Of a DNA stretch of 64,000 bases, positions 1-10,939 are shown piece after piece. Under the pieces are notes generated by a model that was not told the DNA's origin, ran no database searches, and saw only the letters and a program-made list of their open reading frames with translations. Position 1 is the stretch's first letter. Each line of letters opens with the position of its first letter. The stretch is from positions 4,340,001 through 4,404,000 of the forward strand of contig OX388310.1 of assembly GCA_947579605.1 (NCBI GenBank). The letters are read 5' to 3'. This DNA is from Athripsodes cinereus (lineage: Eukaryota > Arthropoda > Insecta > Trichoptera > Leptoceridae). Both the position numbers and the translations under genes were made by a program.

Positions 1-744
1 GACCTGATAGAACAGCTTGTATTTCTATCAAACAAATAAATGTGGTTGCATCCTTGCTTTCTGTCCAACTATTGATTGCGGGTTTGTAGCAGAATGTTTG
101 GTAGGTATAAACTTAAGCTCTTAGCTCCATGGAATAATGAATTGTATACATTTCGGTCACGGCTCTTTGCTGGAACGAATCATTTGAGGTCTGATCGAAA
201 ACCAAACCGCAATGCGGAGGTCAATAACAACTAATAGATATGTATAATAATAATAATATTATCTTGGATATCTTCCAAATTGCTATCACATTGCCCATAC
301 ATCTGATACCTGTGTATTTATACATTTCTACCCCTAGCTGCATTAAATTTGTCTTCTACCCGTTGCATATACGTTATCTCAGTAATATTCAGAGAAAAGA
401 GAAATATGTACAAGTATGTTAATAAATAACTATAAGAATACTGCATTAATTCTCAAAGTTCTATAAAGTTTTCTTGTTATATTTACCATTGCTATATGTA
501 GGTATATGTCGAATGATAATATTATTTTCAAGGATATTGTAGAAAAAGATTGATCTATTAGTAAAAAGTTATGATTTTTATTTGTTACACACATTGTCAA
601 CATAATAACACATATTATTTTGGTAAGCTGGAAGATTCTGCCTCCAGGCAATAACCTCGCCAATTGCTCATGATTTTTTTTTATCAATAATGTTTTATTA
701 TTATTTTCAAACTAATGTGTTGAAATTTTTTTTAATTTTTTTGT
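1..744. other. AT-rich sequence without recognised feature
   Basis: No coding frame, SINE promoter box or inverted repeat was recognised. Short open frames here have no family resemblance and AT-rich codon use expected by chance. Confidence 0.5.
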
Positions 745-882
745 AATCCCTTAAGCCAGCCATGAACGAATTCTTAAGCATTGGGACGCCTTTCTCACTT
801 CTTCCAATTAGATTTTGCACAATTTAACATAGTGTTTACATGCTTCTTCAATCGAGATATCTGATTGGTTATGTCATCTAAA
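745..882 (-). repeat. Half copy of foldback family F1
   Basis: This block matches one arm of the foldback element at 6177-6715. Shared landmarks in order are the TTAAGCCAGCC stretch, the run around ACCTTTCTTACTTCTTCC, and the CTGATTGGTT end. Only one arm is present, so it is a broken or recombined copy. It abuts a SINE-A fragment on its right. Confidence 0.55.
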
Positions 883-897
883 CTTCATCATCCTGTC

Positions 898-945
898 CCG
901 TGGAGTCCCCGGTAAAGAATGGGACTCTCACTCTTATTTTTAAGT
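898..945 (+). repeat. SINE-A 5' fragment
   Basis: The segment CCGTGGAGTCCCCGGTAAAG and the following bases match the 5' end of the full-length SINE-A at 23114-23368 (there on the opposite strand). The rest of the SINE is missing; RTE-A sequence follows directly. Confidence 0.5.
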
Positions 946-959
946 CCCTCAGAACAATA

Positions 960-1580
960 CCAACACGTGAAAATGTAATTGAAGGGACATTGAAAGAAGG
1001 AAAGTGGCCGGTGCTAGAGTGAACGGTGCACTTCGACCCATTGTCAGCAATGGCAATGTGTCGAACATGGCTAAAATGCTGGTGCACAATACCATTCTGG
1101 TACCGTCACTTACGTATGCAAGCGAGACATGGACGTGGCTGAAGAAGGACGAAAGTGGAATAAATGCAGTGGAGATGCGATCGTTAAGAAGAATGGTTGG
1201 TAAAACGCTGCGTGATAGAGTGAAGAATGAGGATATTAGAAGAATGAGCGGATGCAAGAAGAGTGTTGTGGACAGAATGCGCGTGAATAAACTACGGTGG
1301 TTTGGACACGTTGAACGAATGAACGAAGTAAGAATGACAAAGAGGATATACTTGTCTGAAAGAAAAGGTGTGAGGAAGCGCGGACGTCCGAGAACCACGT
1401 GGATCAAATTCTCAAGGACGGCCGCGTGTTGAGTAAGAGGAATCGACGTGCATGTATGAGAAACTGTATGAATGTGGAGGAAGCGAAGGAAGTGTGTAAA
1501 GATAGATCTGTGTGGCGTTCCGTTCTCTCTGCCTACCCCACTTGGAATACGGCGTGAGGGTATAGTATAGTATAGTATAG
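960..1580 (+). mobile_element. RTE-A non-LTR retrotransposon, copy 1, 5'-truncated
   Basis: A 3' terminal piece of an RTE-like LINE. It encodes the region after the reverse transcriptase core and ends with the stop codon and a short (TATAG)n tail of four units (1558-1580). The same coding end and a related microsatellite tail occur at 31345-31364. The 5' boundary is approximate and no clear target-site duplication was found. The 3' end is nearly the same as that of SINE-A, see findings. Confidence 0.8.
979..1557 (+). pseudogene. RTE-type reverse transcriptase C-terminus (frameshifted)
   Basis: The frame reads DIERRKVAGARVNGALRPI near its start, then the RTE hallmark YASETWTWLKKDESGINA, then LRRM, WFGHVERMN and KRGRPR blocks. 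These are typical of the post-catalytic C-terminal region of RTE/endonuclease-RT proteins. Compared with the copy at 30768-31345, about ten nucleotides are missing near 1400, which shifts the frame and gives a premature stop at 1432. In the shifted frame the coding resumes with RRACMRNCM and ends SAYPTWNTA at 1557. The catalytic FADD box and endonuclease are absent through 5' truncation, so no active enzyme can be made. Confidence 0.85.
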
Positions 1581-2336
1581 GTTTATATGAAAGAACATCG
1601 AAGCCTGTGGTACGTGGTTTATTTGAACAAAGCACATCTCGTGAAAAGGATGGGTTGCTGTTAAAAGACTGTTTGGGGCACTAACAAATAACGTGAATTT
1701 GTCATTTCTAAGCCTTATATGTTACATAGTTTTCGTGTGTGTAATTTACATATGTGACCTCATAAAATGGTTCATTGTACATAAAAATAACATCGATAAA
1801 ACCTTTTGATTTAACATGAATTCTTAATTGACATACAATGTTTTCCTTCTTATGTGCTTTCGGGAAAAAAAAACTGAAACATAATAAAATATGTAAAAAA
1901 GGAAAAGTCTGTGGAAGGGGCATCTAAGCAAAATACGTCAAACTACAATGTTCTCGTATTTATAAATATTAATATTTTGATTTCTGATAATATGTTTCCG
2001 TATCTAATGTACCTATGAACTTTGTTTAAATACCTAATTATAAATTCCAAAAATACGTTTTTAAGCTAAATAACAACATGTTTTGCTGTATGTATGTTGT
2101 TGAAAGATCGCTGTTGGATATTGAGTAGGTATTTTGTATTAGGTTTAACATGAGAATGTTTTGAACTAATAAGGGGCTTGTTGCTAAACTTTTACATTAT
2201 ACACTTCCCCAAAGCTATCCTTAATGGTGTACAATAATAAATATAATTTATTAGATAAGGGTGCCAAAGCATCAAAATAATCCAACCTTTATAATTATGT
2301 TTATAACTGAATGAGCAAAGAATGAATCAGGCAAAT
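1581..2336. other. No recognised feature
   Basis: AT-rich sequence with no supported gene or repeat. Several 60-70 residue open frames lack any recognisable domain. Confidence 0.5.
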
Positions 2337-2866
2337 TTGAATGAAGGGCTTCTTCTTCTTCTCAAATGCCCTGTCGGGTCCCCCCAACGTTGGCGATCAC
2401 CTCGGCGAACCTGACCCTGCCCCGCGCCGCTCGGAACAGCTCCTCCACACTTCGGATGCCGGTCCACTCCCTTATGTTTCGCAGCCAGGACATCTGTCTC
2501 CTACCGGGTCCTCGGCTTCCCTCAATTTTCCCCTTCAAATCAATTGGAGAAGGTGGTATTTCTCCCCACGCTGTACATGACTCAGATGTGAAACCTTCCG
2601 AACCTTGATAGTTGACAACAGTTCCCTGTCAGCTCTAGTTAGCCTCAGGATTTCGGTATTGGTTACCATGTCTGTCCAGGGAATTCTGAGCATTCTGCGA
2701 TGGAGCCACATTTCAAATGCTTCCAGTCTGTTCATTGAGTTGACCTTTAAGGTCCATGTTTCACATCCATACAATAAAGCAGACCATACATAGCATTTGA
2801 TCATTCTTTGGCGGAGTTTCAAATTTATGCTATCATTGCAGAAGAGTTACCTACTTGAATGAAGGG
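2337..2866 (-). mobile_element. RTE-B LINE insertion with 12-bp target-site duplication
   Basis: The 506-bp insertion (2349-2854) lies between two exact copies of TTGAATGAAGGG (2337-2348 and 2855-2866). On the minus strand it carries the C-terminal part of an RTE-type protein and ends with a GAA-repeat tail (CTTCTTCTTCTTCT on the plus strand). The insertion is 5'-truncated, as usual for target-primed reverse transcription. A second, shorter copy of the same 3' end lies at 44513-44612. Confidence 0.88.
2360..2822 (-). pseudogene. RTE-B reverse transcriptase C-terminal fragment
   Basis: Starting at 2822 on the minus strand the frame reads LRQRMIKCYVWSALLYGCET, then WTL, then MWLHRRMLRIPWTDMVTN, the signature of the RTE post-RT region. 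The first frame stops at 2535. Downstream sequence in another frame gives EGSRGPGRRQMSWLRNIREW and EELFRAARGRVRFAEVIANV, matching the usual GRGRR/QMSW-like ending, so a frameshift is present near 2540. No catalytic RT motif is included. Confidence 0.82.
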
Positions 2867-2869
2867 TTT

Positions 2870-3590
2870 ACTAGACTTGATTTTTTTTAAAAGCGCCCTA
2901 GCACAGCTACGCATTCAGTCATAGGTCATGTGTATTACAGAACACGTGATTGTATGAGTAACTTATTAAAATAAGATTTTATTACTATTATAAAAAAACC
3001 TTTCTTCTCAGCCTGCTCCCGTCCATTTCTGGATGAAAGCCTTCTTCCTTCCACACTATTCAATCCTGGGCCGTCTGTGTCCAGTTGACTCTAGCGTGTC
3101 GAGTGATAACATCCCTTCACCGCATTGAGGTGTGACTTGGTCATTCGTTTTGTTTCATTCCGCACTCTGTCTCTTAGAGTGATGTCCGGCATATAAATAC
3201 ATTTATGTACACTTTTGTGCTCCTAAACATATTATATTTTTGAACTAAATTAAAAAATAAATCTCTTTTTAAAAAACCAAGTTATAATTTCATTAATTAT
3301 TTTTTTTATCATCTATTATTACAAAAAAATCATACCCACGTTTACTTGTGAAAATATCTACGTAAAAAATCGTTTTTTATAATAAGTAGAAAAACTTGCT
3401 ATTTGTTTTGGTCATGGCGTGTCTAGGTTTTCATGTTTTCTTTACAGGTACAAGGTAAAAAAAATACAAGGTAAAACCAACCGGCTGGAACTGCTTTAAC
3501 ACACAATTACAAAAAATGAACTGTTGCGTGTTTCCTCCAGGTAAAATACAAAAACAAAGATTTTTCTTATTATTTCATAATCTCTCTCGT
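2870..3590. other. Mostly featureless; possible LINE 3' remnant at 3003-3185
   Basis: Within 3003-3185 the sequence is richer in G+C than its surroundings and on the minus strand gives short readable runs such as LNSVEGRRLSSRNGREQAE, which resembles the tail of some LINE proteins. The match is from memory of the style only. The rest is AT-rich without features. Confidence 0.3.
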
Positions 3591-3597
3591 TTTCGTA

Positions 3598-3774
3598 ATG
3601 TCTGGGGACGGTGGCAACATTAGTCCCTCGCAATCACCTCTATCTACTTGTGTTTGCTTTGGGCCATGCAAAGAGTGCCCTGAACAGAAGATTCTGTTAT
3701 TTTCTGGATCATTTTTTCCTTCGAAACTTCCCACAATCATGATTTTTTTCAGGTCTCTTCTCATGATGTAGGTA
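3598..3774 (+). CDS. Unrecognised small open frame, cysteine-rich
   Basis: A 58-codon frame starting MSGDGGNISPSQSPLSTC and holding a C-V-C-x4-C-x2-C arrangement (CVCFGPCKEC). The composition is unlike the AT-driven random frames nearby, and the cysteine spacing could be the start of a zinc-knuckle or PHD-like domain in a LINE ORF1, but it stops after a hydrophobic run. No family was recognised. It may be a relic of a retrotransposon ORF1 or chance. Confidence 0.25.
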
Positions 3775-3837
3775 TTCAAAATAATGCAAGATGTGTATTC
3801 AAAGTAAAGCATATGGTGGACAAGCGATCTTGAATGT

Positions 3838-3912
3838 TCAGCTCAACTGTGATCGCCTCGTTAGTACGCATGGCCGTCCATGGGATCCGGAGCATATTGC
3901 TCCAGCACCACA
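3838..3912 (-). pseudogene. RTE-type RT C-terminal shard
   Basis: The minus strand reads MWCWSNMLRIPWTAMRTNEA, clearly the MWCYRRMLxIPWT region of RTE proteins seen also at 2535-2822 and 38163-38768. Only about 25 codons survive and a SINE-B follows immediately on its left in element sense. Confidence 0.6.
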
Positions 3913-3916
3913 TTTT

Positions 3917-4078
3917 TTTTATTTTTAAAAAGATATATCTGGGTTTTGTTATAAACCCAAATACAACTTTATACACCTTCCACAGTAAGCTAAAAGCTTG
4001 TGTCGTGAAAGGGGAGTTTGCCGGCTCCTTGAACCGCGGACCCCTTGTTCAAGAGGCCGAGACTCTACTCTACTCCGA
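3917..4078 (-). repeat. SINE-B (tRNA-derived SINE), copy 1
   Basis: On the minus strand the order is a tRNA-like head, a body with GCTTTTAGCTTACTG and GGGTTTATAACAAAACCCAG, and a poly-A-like end (poly-T on the plus strand at 3914). A B-box-like GGTTCAAGGAG is visible here but damaged; the better preserved copy at 22882-23052 has GGTTCAATCCC. Five related copies lie in the window. Confidence 0.7.
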
Positions 4079-4089
4079 GACTGCACTTT

Positions 4090-5330
4090 AATATGAAATT
4101 TTGGTAAAATTTAAGCTTCAATTTGTACTGAAATTAGTGTTTTAATCTAGTTTCCAACTTCAACAAAAAAATTGCAACCTCTCTCCGTAGTGTTCATCAA
4201 AAAAAGGACTAATTCCTCGTGGGTAGAAGAATAGACAGAATGACGAAGGAATAATTTGTTGACAATGTGGAAGTATCAACATACATATTATATGTATACT
4301 ATAACTGTAAATCTTTAAATTTTCATCAATGTAGTGTATGCTATTAGTAAATTAACATACAACGGATGTGCAGGAATCATCGTTATCATATTTTAAATTT
4401 TTGTAAAATATCCAGTAAAACACAAAGGATACAATTCGTGCAAAATCATACTAAATAGGAGAGACTCGTTCTCCTGAGTTTACCAAATGATCGTTGAGGA
4501 TTAGTAAAATGAAATTTTTATACACGAATGTAATGTAGGCAACTTTGTTCATTGCATGCGTACACGTTTTTTTCTTTGTGTAGCTTATTTTCAACTTTTT
4601 TATAAGCTTGGTTTTGCGCACGTTACTTACGATACGGAAGGAGGTTCTTAATAATAATCGGGTAAATAATTTCCCTTAGGGGAATATTTTGTTTGAACAC
4701 GGTGGCGGTTCTAGCTTTTAAGGGCCTCAGGCAAAGTTATTTTTGAGGAGCCTCTGAAACATCTGTGAAAATTATTTAATAAAACACCCAGTATTTTAAT
4801 TTCTAACCGTTCTAATTCTATCTTAACTTTCTTATTTACTCTATGGTATATCAATTTGAGATAATGCACGATGTTTTCATTTTTGCCTAGAAATTTTGGA
4901 AAAATCAAATAATCAAAAAAATATATGTGATTACAACTTCGTTGAAGCTTTTCAAAATTGATAGCTTCAACCAACTGTCCAGAGGTTTGGGCATTAGCCC
5001 GGTTCGCCCACCGTAAAAACCACCACTGGTTGAAAATGATAAAGTTATCGTGCGTGTATACTCATGTATCAATGTTTTAAAAAAGTACAAAAAAATGTTT
5101 TTTGGAAAGCTCCCAAAAGACTGCAATGGATAAAAGTATGACTTCAAATAATCTAGAGCCGAAATATGTATTTCTCAAATTAATTGTTTATCTTCTTTTA
5201 CACTAATAATGATGGTCATTTGCTCCATATATGTATTTTTTCTTAAGCAAATGAATGAAATATCTATAACTACAATAATTCCGTTAAATAATATCTTAGC
5301 AACTTTTCTCATAAAAGTTTTATTCACCCA
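4090..5330. other. No recognised feature
   Basis: AT-rich sequence; the minus-strand frames around 4711-5147 have no recognisable domain. Confidence 0.45.
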
Positions 5331-5334
5331 TTTT

Positions 5335-5460
5335 CATTATTCAATGCTCTTCCGGAAGCATAGTATAAAAACTGAACTTCTTCATTCAGAACGTCTCTGC
5401 TCCAATTGTGTCACGTGTTCCGATATTTTGCTACAGGAATAGTGTATTTTCACAGGAATA
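5335..5460 (-). pseudogene. RTE-D C-terminal relic (very degenerate)
   Basis: The words CATTCAGAACGTCTCTGC, CCAATTGTGTCACGTGTTCC and GGAATAGTGTATTTTCAC line up in order with the RTE-D fragment at 35667-35880. Coding potential is lost. Confidence 0.4.
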
Positions 5461-5734
5461 GTGAATCTGAACGCATGTACGAAAGAATAATCCTATTTAT
5501 ACCCTATCTGTGATATGGAAATTCTCTGTGATGGAAATATAATGAAAAATAATCAAAAGACAGCTCACTCTAGATTAAAAAAGAACGTTTTGGGATAGTA
5601 GAGCATAAAGTTAAAGATTCATGTCGTCAAGCCATATTTGATGATGCAAAACGGATTGTCGATGGAGTCAAAAAGCTTTTGAAATACAAGAGGACGAGAT
5701 TAAAAAACAAATCTTTTCTTCTACTAAGTACATA

Positions 5735-5815
5735 TTATTTTATTGACGAGAGAGACGTCTTTCGTCTTGTTTAACATTGTCAATCTTGAGAGACGTTAAA
5801 ACATATAGTAGAAGA
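5735..5815. repeat. Hairpin family H, degenerate copy
   Basis: GAGAGAGACGTCTTTCGTCTTG followed after a short loop (ACATTGTCAATC) by a damaged complement matches the palindrome at 23926-24060. The right arm has lost part of its complementarity. Confidence 0.5.
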
Positions 5816-5963
5816 AGATATGTATTTGTTTTTTAATTTCTTTATGGAAGTCTACAACCTAAATACAAACATAGTTAATGAGTTGAAATACAAGAGGGAA
5901 GTGTTTGTTCAACGTCTTACACAAAAGGTAATGTATATTTTTTATTTATCTTATTAAATTCCC

Positions 5964-6120
5964 TATGATTTGCGAACTCTGGAGAGTGTGGAGGTGTTCA
6001 AGACGAGGCTAAAAACCCTATTGTTCAGGAGGTGTTATGATTCTTGAATGGACCCTTGCGGTGGTTTTTCCACAAAACGGCGCATCTTAAATAAGTTGTC
6101 TCGTTATTATTATTTCAAGT
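5964..6120 (+). pseudogene. LINE C-terminal remnant (jockey/CR1-like), copy 1
   Basis: The plus strand reads DLRTLESVEVFKTRLKTLLF then RRCYDS-stop and, beyond the stop, MDPCGGFSTKRRILNKLSRY. The first part follows the widespread LINE ending in which a protein finishes with a 'F-K-x-x-L-K-T-x-L-F' helix. A second copy lies at 22330-22500, with GFKTLLFRRCYDSGMGPCGG read through, so the stop here is a point change. Confidence 0.55.
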
Positions 6121-6176
6121 TTGATAATAATAATAGTAGTTTTAATGGCATTGTTTCGCTACTTCTTGAAATAACC

Positions 6177-6715
6177 TGCACAAAAACAAATTTAAACCTG
6201 GTACAAACCAATCAGAAACTTCGATTGGAGAACCATGTCTACATAATGCAACAACTAATCGGAAGAAGTAAGAAAGGTGTCCCAACGCTTACGAATTGGC
6301 TCTAGGCTGGCTTAAGTGATCACTTTTGGTATCCATGGACAACGTTCGCCAATTCCACCACTCTCACTGTCACGATGTAAGGTCCACCAATCGAGAGACG
6401 CTTTATGCAAACCTTAGAAGCAACCATCTTTTTGGGATCTCATTTTTCAGATCTCAAATGGATCGCGATCTCCCATCTAAATGGCGCGGGAACAATTAAG
6501 TTCAATACTTCATCGGCTGCTAGTTCGATCGGTCAGCAACAAATGTTTAGAATATTTACAAATGTTTGGACACCGAAAGCGATCACTTAAGCCAGCCTAG
6601 AGCCAATTCGTAAGCGTTGTGACACCTTTCTTACTTCTTCCGATTAGATTCTACACAAAGTTGCATTGTGTAGAAATGGTTCTCCAATCGAGTTTTCTGA
6701 TTGGTTTTGTCATCT
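6177..6715. mobile_element. Foldback element F1 with a non-repetitive centre
   Basis: Two inverted arms of about 145 bp (6210-6330 region and 6575-6715 region) share AACCAATCAGAAA, TTCTTACTTCTTCCGATTAG (right arm) and GCCAGCCTAGAGCCAATTCG in reverse complement. Between them lies about 240 bp that is not palindromic and is richer in G+C. A half copy exists at 745-882. Outer ends and target duplication were not clear. Class II MITE or foldback; superfamily not assigned. Confidence 0.7.
6335..6499 (+). CDS. Unrecognised 54-codon frame inside foldback F1
   Basis: The frame starts MDNVRQFHHSHCHDV and ends SKWRGNN. Base composition is more balanced than the surrounding DNA. An overlapping frame (6405-6590) is equally long. 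There is no known domain; it may be captured genomic sequence or a transposase shard. Confidence 0.2.
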   Translation: MDNVRQFHHSHCHDVRSTNRETLYANLRSNHLFGISFFRSQMDRDLPSKWRGNN

Positions 6716-6779
6716 GCACCCAAATCCGGTTAAACAATAAAAAAATTAGTAAATATTCTAAACATTTAAACCTGGTATA

Positions 6780-8225
6780 TAAAAAATAATTATATGGACC
6801 TCTCATATTCATCCACTCCTACATACATTCTATATAGGGACTTCTTTACTATACTATCAAGACATAATATGTCTTCTTTACTATACTATCAAGACATATA
6901 TTTGGGATATTATCCCAAAAGTAGGGCTATCAGCGGACTAACTCCAAGTAATAAAAATGAAGATTAGTTAAAAGAAATGTATTATTGTAGGACATGTTCA
7001 TACACATCTATTTCTTTGATATTCTAAACATAAAGAGCAGAACGAAATAGAAAGAAAATCTATTTTTAAAAACAATAGAATATCTTCTCTCTTTGCAATA
7101 GCTTTCTTTTCATTTCATATTTGGAGAAGATTTGAATTGTTTCTTCTTTGTGGTGATGTTATTTCCCTTCGCTCTTACTACGTCTTGCTCTACACTTTCT
7201 TCTTTTCGACTTTTTAGATCTCCGTGTGACGGGGGAATAACAAATCAGAATACGACCTTTTCCATGTTCATCGTGTGATCTCTATGTATATAAAGTGTAT
7301 CCGAACTAATCTACCTGCAGGAAAAATACTTATAAAGTATTTTTATCAATATACCACGAGTTGTAACAAATTAATGCAGTATAACATATTTTTATCAAAA
7401 CTATAACACTAGTAACATAGTTATGTAGATAATATCTCAGAAATTACTTCCCTTTCTAGATTTATGTTATTTCCAATTCTTTTCATAAATTTCAGTAGCT
7501 TTAATAAGTAAATTTCAAGTTTAAAACTTAAAAAAAAATACTTCTATCCTTTGAAGTTTACTTTACTAGGGATGTTATACATAGACAAAACAATTTTTTC
7601 TGTATGATTACGTGATTTCGGATCATAATTTCAAATTAATTTAAATAAAAGTCATAAATGAACTCACAAACAACGTATTATTTGCTTTTTTATGGTATCA
7701 AGCGGGTTAAATGCAAGTAAAAAAACATACAATTTGTCCTCACTGTACTGACAAAGGGTGGAAAACCTATTTCTAATCGGACACTCCACGAAAAAGGACT
7801 CCATATTGTTTATTTTTGCCAAAAGCTCCAGGCAAAGGGTGAATCTTCAGCTTCTCTCTGAAACCCTCTCTATTCACCACTTCTCCCAGGAGAAAGCATT
7901 TTCCAGGATCTAGGATTTTCATCACTCAATGCTCTATCTTCAAGCCACGAGATTGAGATGGCTCAACAAGTTTTCTTTTTGTTTCACCTTGTGCTGAGCA
8001 AAGCATGATCCGTCTTTCACTACAATAGGACTTGAATATGAGGCAAAGATTCATCTTTATTTAAAATATTTGTTTGAGTTTACTTAATTGTAGCCATATT
8101 GGTGATTAATTGTCTCAACATTTGTACGTTGTTATTGATTGATTGAATAAAGAATTTATTTATTTATTTATTCATTTCATAGTGGGTGATCAGTAACTTA
8201 ATACATCGTTTAAGGCTGCACTGTG
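6780..8225. other. No recognised gene
   Basis: AT-rich sequence including a short direct repeat near 6838-6897 (CTTCTTTACTATACTATCAA twice, 44 bp apart). No supported gene, SINE or TIR element. Confidence 0.45.
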
Positions 8226-8235
8226 CCGGTGACCG

Positions 8236-8410
8236 GGGCCCGTAGTCAAAACACATTATAGCGTTACGTTTTCGTTCGAATATAGACGACGTTGCGAGAA
8301 AGTGTCAATTTTCGTAGCTACTTGTGTATTTTAGCTTCGAAAATTAACGCTTTCTCGCAACGTCGTCTATATTCGAATGAAAACGTAACGTTAAAATGTG
8401 TTTAGACTCA
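8236..8410. mobile_element. Hairpin MITE family P, copy 1
   Basis: Almost the whole unit is a palindrome: AGTCAAAACACATTATAGCG at the left pairs with the right end around ACGTTAAAATGTGTTTAGACT, and the arms share GACGACGTTGCGAGAAAG (left). The loop is TACTTGTGTATTTTAGCT. A second, cleaner copy lies at 36395-36572. No coding capacity; presumably moved by a transposase in trans. Confidence 0.8.
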
Positions 8411-8827
8411 GTTCTCTGTACACGCATCCACGGCCTCTCCAAAAATAAAACAAAAAAAATATTACGATAAATTCCCTAACTCGATCAAATTAGCTCTAAT
8501 TTGATAGACCAACTCGAACACACGTTGTATTATTATATGCATGCATTACTTTCTAAATGTTTACCTTCCTACATAATATAACATCCCGCATTCGTGTCCT
8601 GACTTTTACGTGATAAAAAAGAAACTACAAGGTACCTACCTTTTCTCTCAAAATGTTGCCTTCTGGCATTTCTGTGTTTTAAACAATGTATTGCCTTTTT
8701 GTATTTCATTATTTCAACGTACTTCAAGTACAGCTTTTTTGTATTTTTCTTTATTTCTATATATATCTACATACCTACTGGTATTATTGTTTTATTTTCT
8801 TGACGTCATCATTCTTTCAGACTGAAA

Positions 8828-9002
8828 TGACGACAACTGGTGTGGTGCAAAGATAACGCTCTTGCCTTTAAATCACGAATTCTCAGGTTTGATTCCCGGT
8901 CAGGACAAAAGGCATTTTTCAAATTATTCTGAATCTAGATTATTCATGTATACTGGGTTAGTTGGAAGAGATCACGCCTTTGTACAGTAAATAATGAATG
9001 AA
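8828..9002 (+). repeat. SINE-C (tRNA-derived), copy 1
   Basis: Head carries an A-box-like GTGTGGTGCAAAGAT and a B box GGTTTGATTCC in tRNA spacing. The body continues to GGGTTAGTTGGAAGAGATC and an AATGAATGAA end. That tail resembles 3' ends of LINE remnants seen near 18205-18275 and 30020-30060, so the SINE may borrow a LINE tail. Other copies: 25128-25235 and 60615-60733. Confidence 0.7.
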
Positions 9003-9009
9003 TATAATT

Positions 9010-10310
9010 ATGTGTTAAGTGTTTTGTATTATGTACATGTGTAGACGTGTTAGTATCTACCTATAATACAAGATTTATGGATAAATTTGGGACTAGCTCA
9101 ATTTGTGTGAATTTTCGATGTATATATTACGTTTTTTTATTTATGAATGAAAAAGCTGATGTACTCGTAGTTTAAAGTTTTTTTGACAGATAAGTATAGT
9201 TCTACAAGAATAAATCTGCTCAAAAACTCTGTGATCCATAATGGTGACAATTTTTACTTACAAGTCTTTTTTTAAGATAGCTTCTGTTTAGATTTGAGTT
9301 ATTTTAAATTCAGGTACTGAAAATAGTGACAAGGTCTTTAGTCTAGGCCCAAAAATCGAGTTGGTAAATAAGCTGAGTTTCCGCGAAAGCTAGTTTTACT
9401 TTTCATTTGGAAACTTCTCTCGTTCGTATTATTGTGTTATAGAGTTCTTGGAATTATAAATTATTTAAAATAAATCTACTTTTCTACGAACAATTATTGT
9501 GAAATTAATGTAACAGACATATTTATTAGATTCTGTACGGCAGTAGTCCCCAAACCCTGGTGCGCTGACGGAAAGAACATGAAGGTCGGTCCTTTCTTTG
9601 TTGTATTCTTTTCGATATTAAAAACCAACTTTGTTTAATATTCCTTACCAAAACCAAGGAGATCAAAATATAAGTCAAATTTATATATATTTTTTAAAAA
9701 TCTTACGACGGGAGCTAATTTATAGTGCAAGGAAAATCCTCAAATTTTGGTTATCTGAGAACTGAAATAAAGGATTAATTTTCACTTTTTTATTCAACGT
9801 CCTTTCACCTCAGCGGGTTGCATTAAAATTATCAAAAGTTGACCAGTACGCGGCGATAAAAAGGTTGGAGACCTCTGTTGCATGGTATTATAACTTTATA
9901 TTTAAAGTTCATTTCGAAATTATAGTTCTATAATCCGATTTACAACAGCTAAACTTTAAACAATCATTACTAAAATGAAATAAAATAGTAACCTAGAATA
10001 AAAATACGTTATTCACAAATTTGTCTACCTCAATTATGCTCATTTTTAAATTAAATTTATAAAAATGTATAGCCAAAAAGAATAATATTTGTATCTCCGC
10101 CATTGCAGAGTTTTTTCTTCTTTTCCGACATAGCTATGTCGAGGACGTATTTCGCTTAGGGGCTCCTTCCAGAGATTTTTGTCCATTGTTACATAATTAT
10201 GTTTCAAGTTATTTATTTTCTATTCTTGGAATGACACAAGAAATAAAACATTCTATGTCAATTAAGAATTGATGTTAAATTTTTCTATTACGCCTTTAGT
10301 TATATGTGAT
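9010..10310. other. No recognised feature
   Basis: AT-rich sequence without supported genes or repeats. Confidence 0.45.
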
Positions 10311-10312
10311 TA

Positions 10313-10386
10313 TCGCACTTGACACGGCGTGAGGGTGTAGTATAGTATAGTATAGTATAGTATAGTATAGTATAGTATAGTATAGT
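10313..10386 (+). repeat. Extremely 5'-truncated RTE-A/SINE-A 3' end with (TATAG)n tail
   Basis: CACGGCGTGAGGGTGTAG followed by about ten TATAG units. The first part matches the last bases and stop region of RTE-A copy 1 (1540-1560). Only the tail end was copied in. The array is longer than at other copies, consistent with slippage. Confidence 0.6.
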
Positions 10387-10744
10387 AGGTATAAAATCTT
10401 TATCTTAAAATTGTTCTTTATTCTACATCACTTAATTAATTTACTTGAATAATAATCCCCCAAAGTGCCTACATTAATTCTTATAATAAAAACACATAAA
10501 ACAAAAGCTTTCTAATATTATCCAGATAAATTAATGTTATCTAAATACCAGTTAAATACTTAAGCCGATGTTGCCAGAAGAATAATTACACCTAATAATT
10601 ACACCAAGGATCTTGCCAGTAATTAAATAACATCAGTCACATTGAGAAAGGGAGCTCTTGTAGCTTTGTGAAAGACGGTCAAACTTCTAAGAATTAACTC
10701 ACCACTTTAACAAAATAGTGCCTTCAACTTGTTAATAATCAACA

Positions 10745-10935
10745 ACTCAACTCCCAAACGCCCTTTAACGTTCTTCTCGGAAGCACAGAGTAAAAAACGT
10801 CAATCAACCACTTGATTTATATATTCCTATGAAATTTGTGGTGCATCAATGTCGTTGTTATAGGAACGGTGATATTTTAAAATAAGAACTTTAAGGAAAT
10901 CTTGTGGACAAAACTATCGTGCTTTTTGGTCAACT
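10745..10935 (-). pseudogene. RTE-D relic
   Basis: Patches such as GTTATAGGAACGGTGATATT and GTGCTTTTTGGTCAACTATT follow the same order as in the better RTE-D copy at 35667-35880. No usable frame remains. Confidence 0.4.
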
Positions 10936-10939
10936 ATTT

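Noticed and set aside
949..1635. Minus-strand open frame of 228 codons
   Set aside because: It runs antisense through RTE-A copy 1 and has no domain; the plus-strand frame has the RTE motifs.
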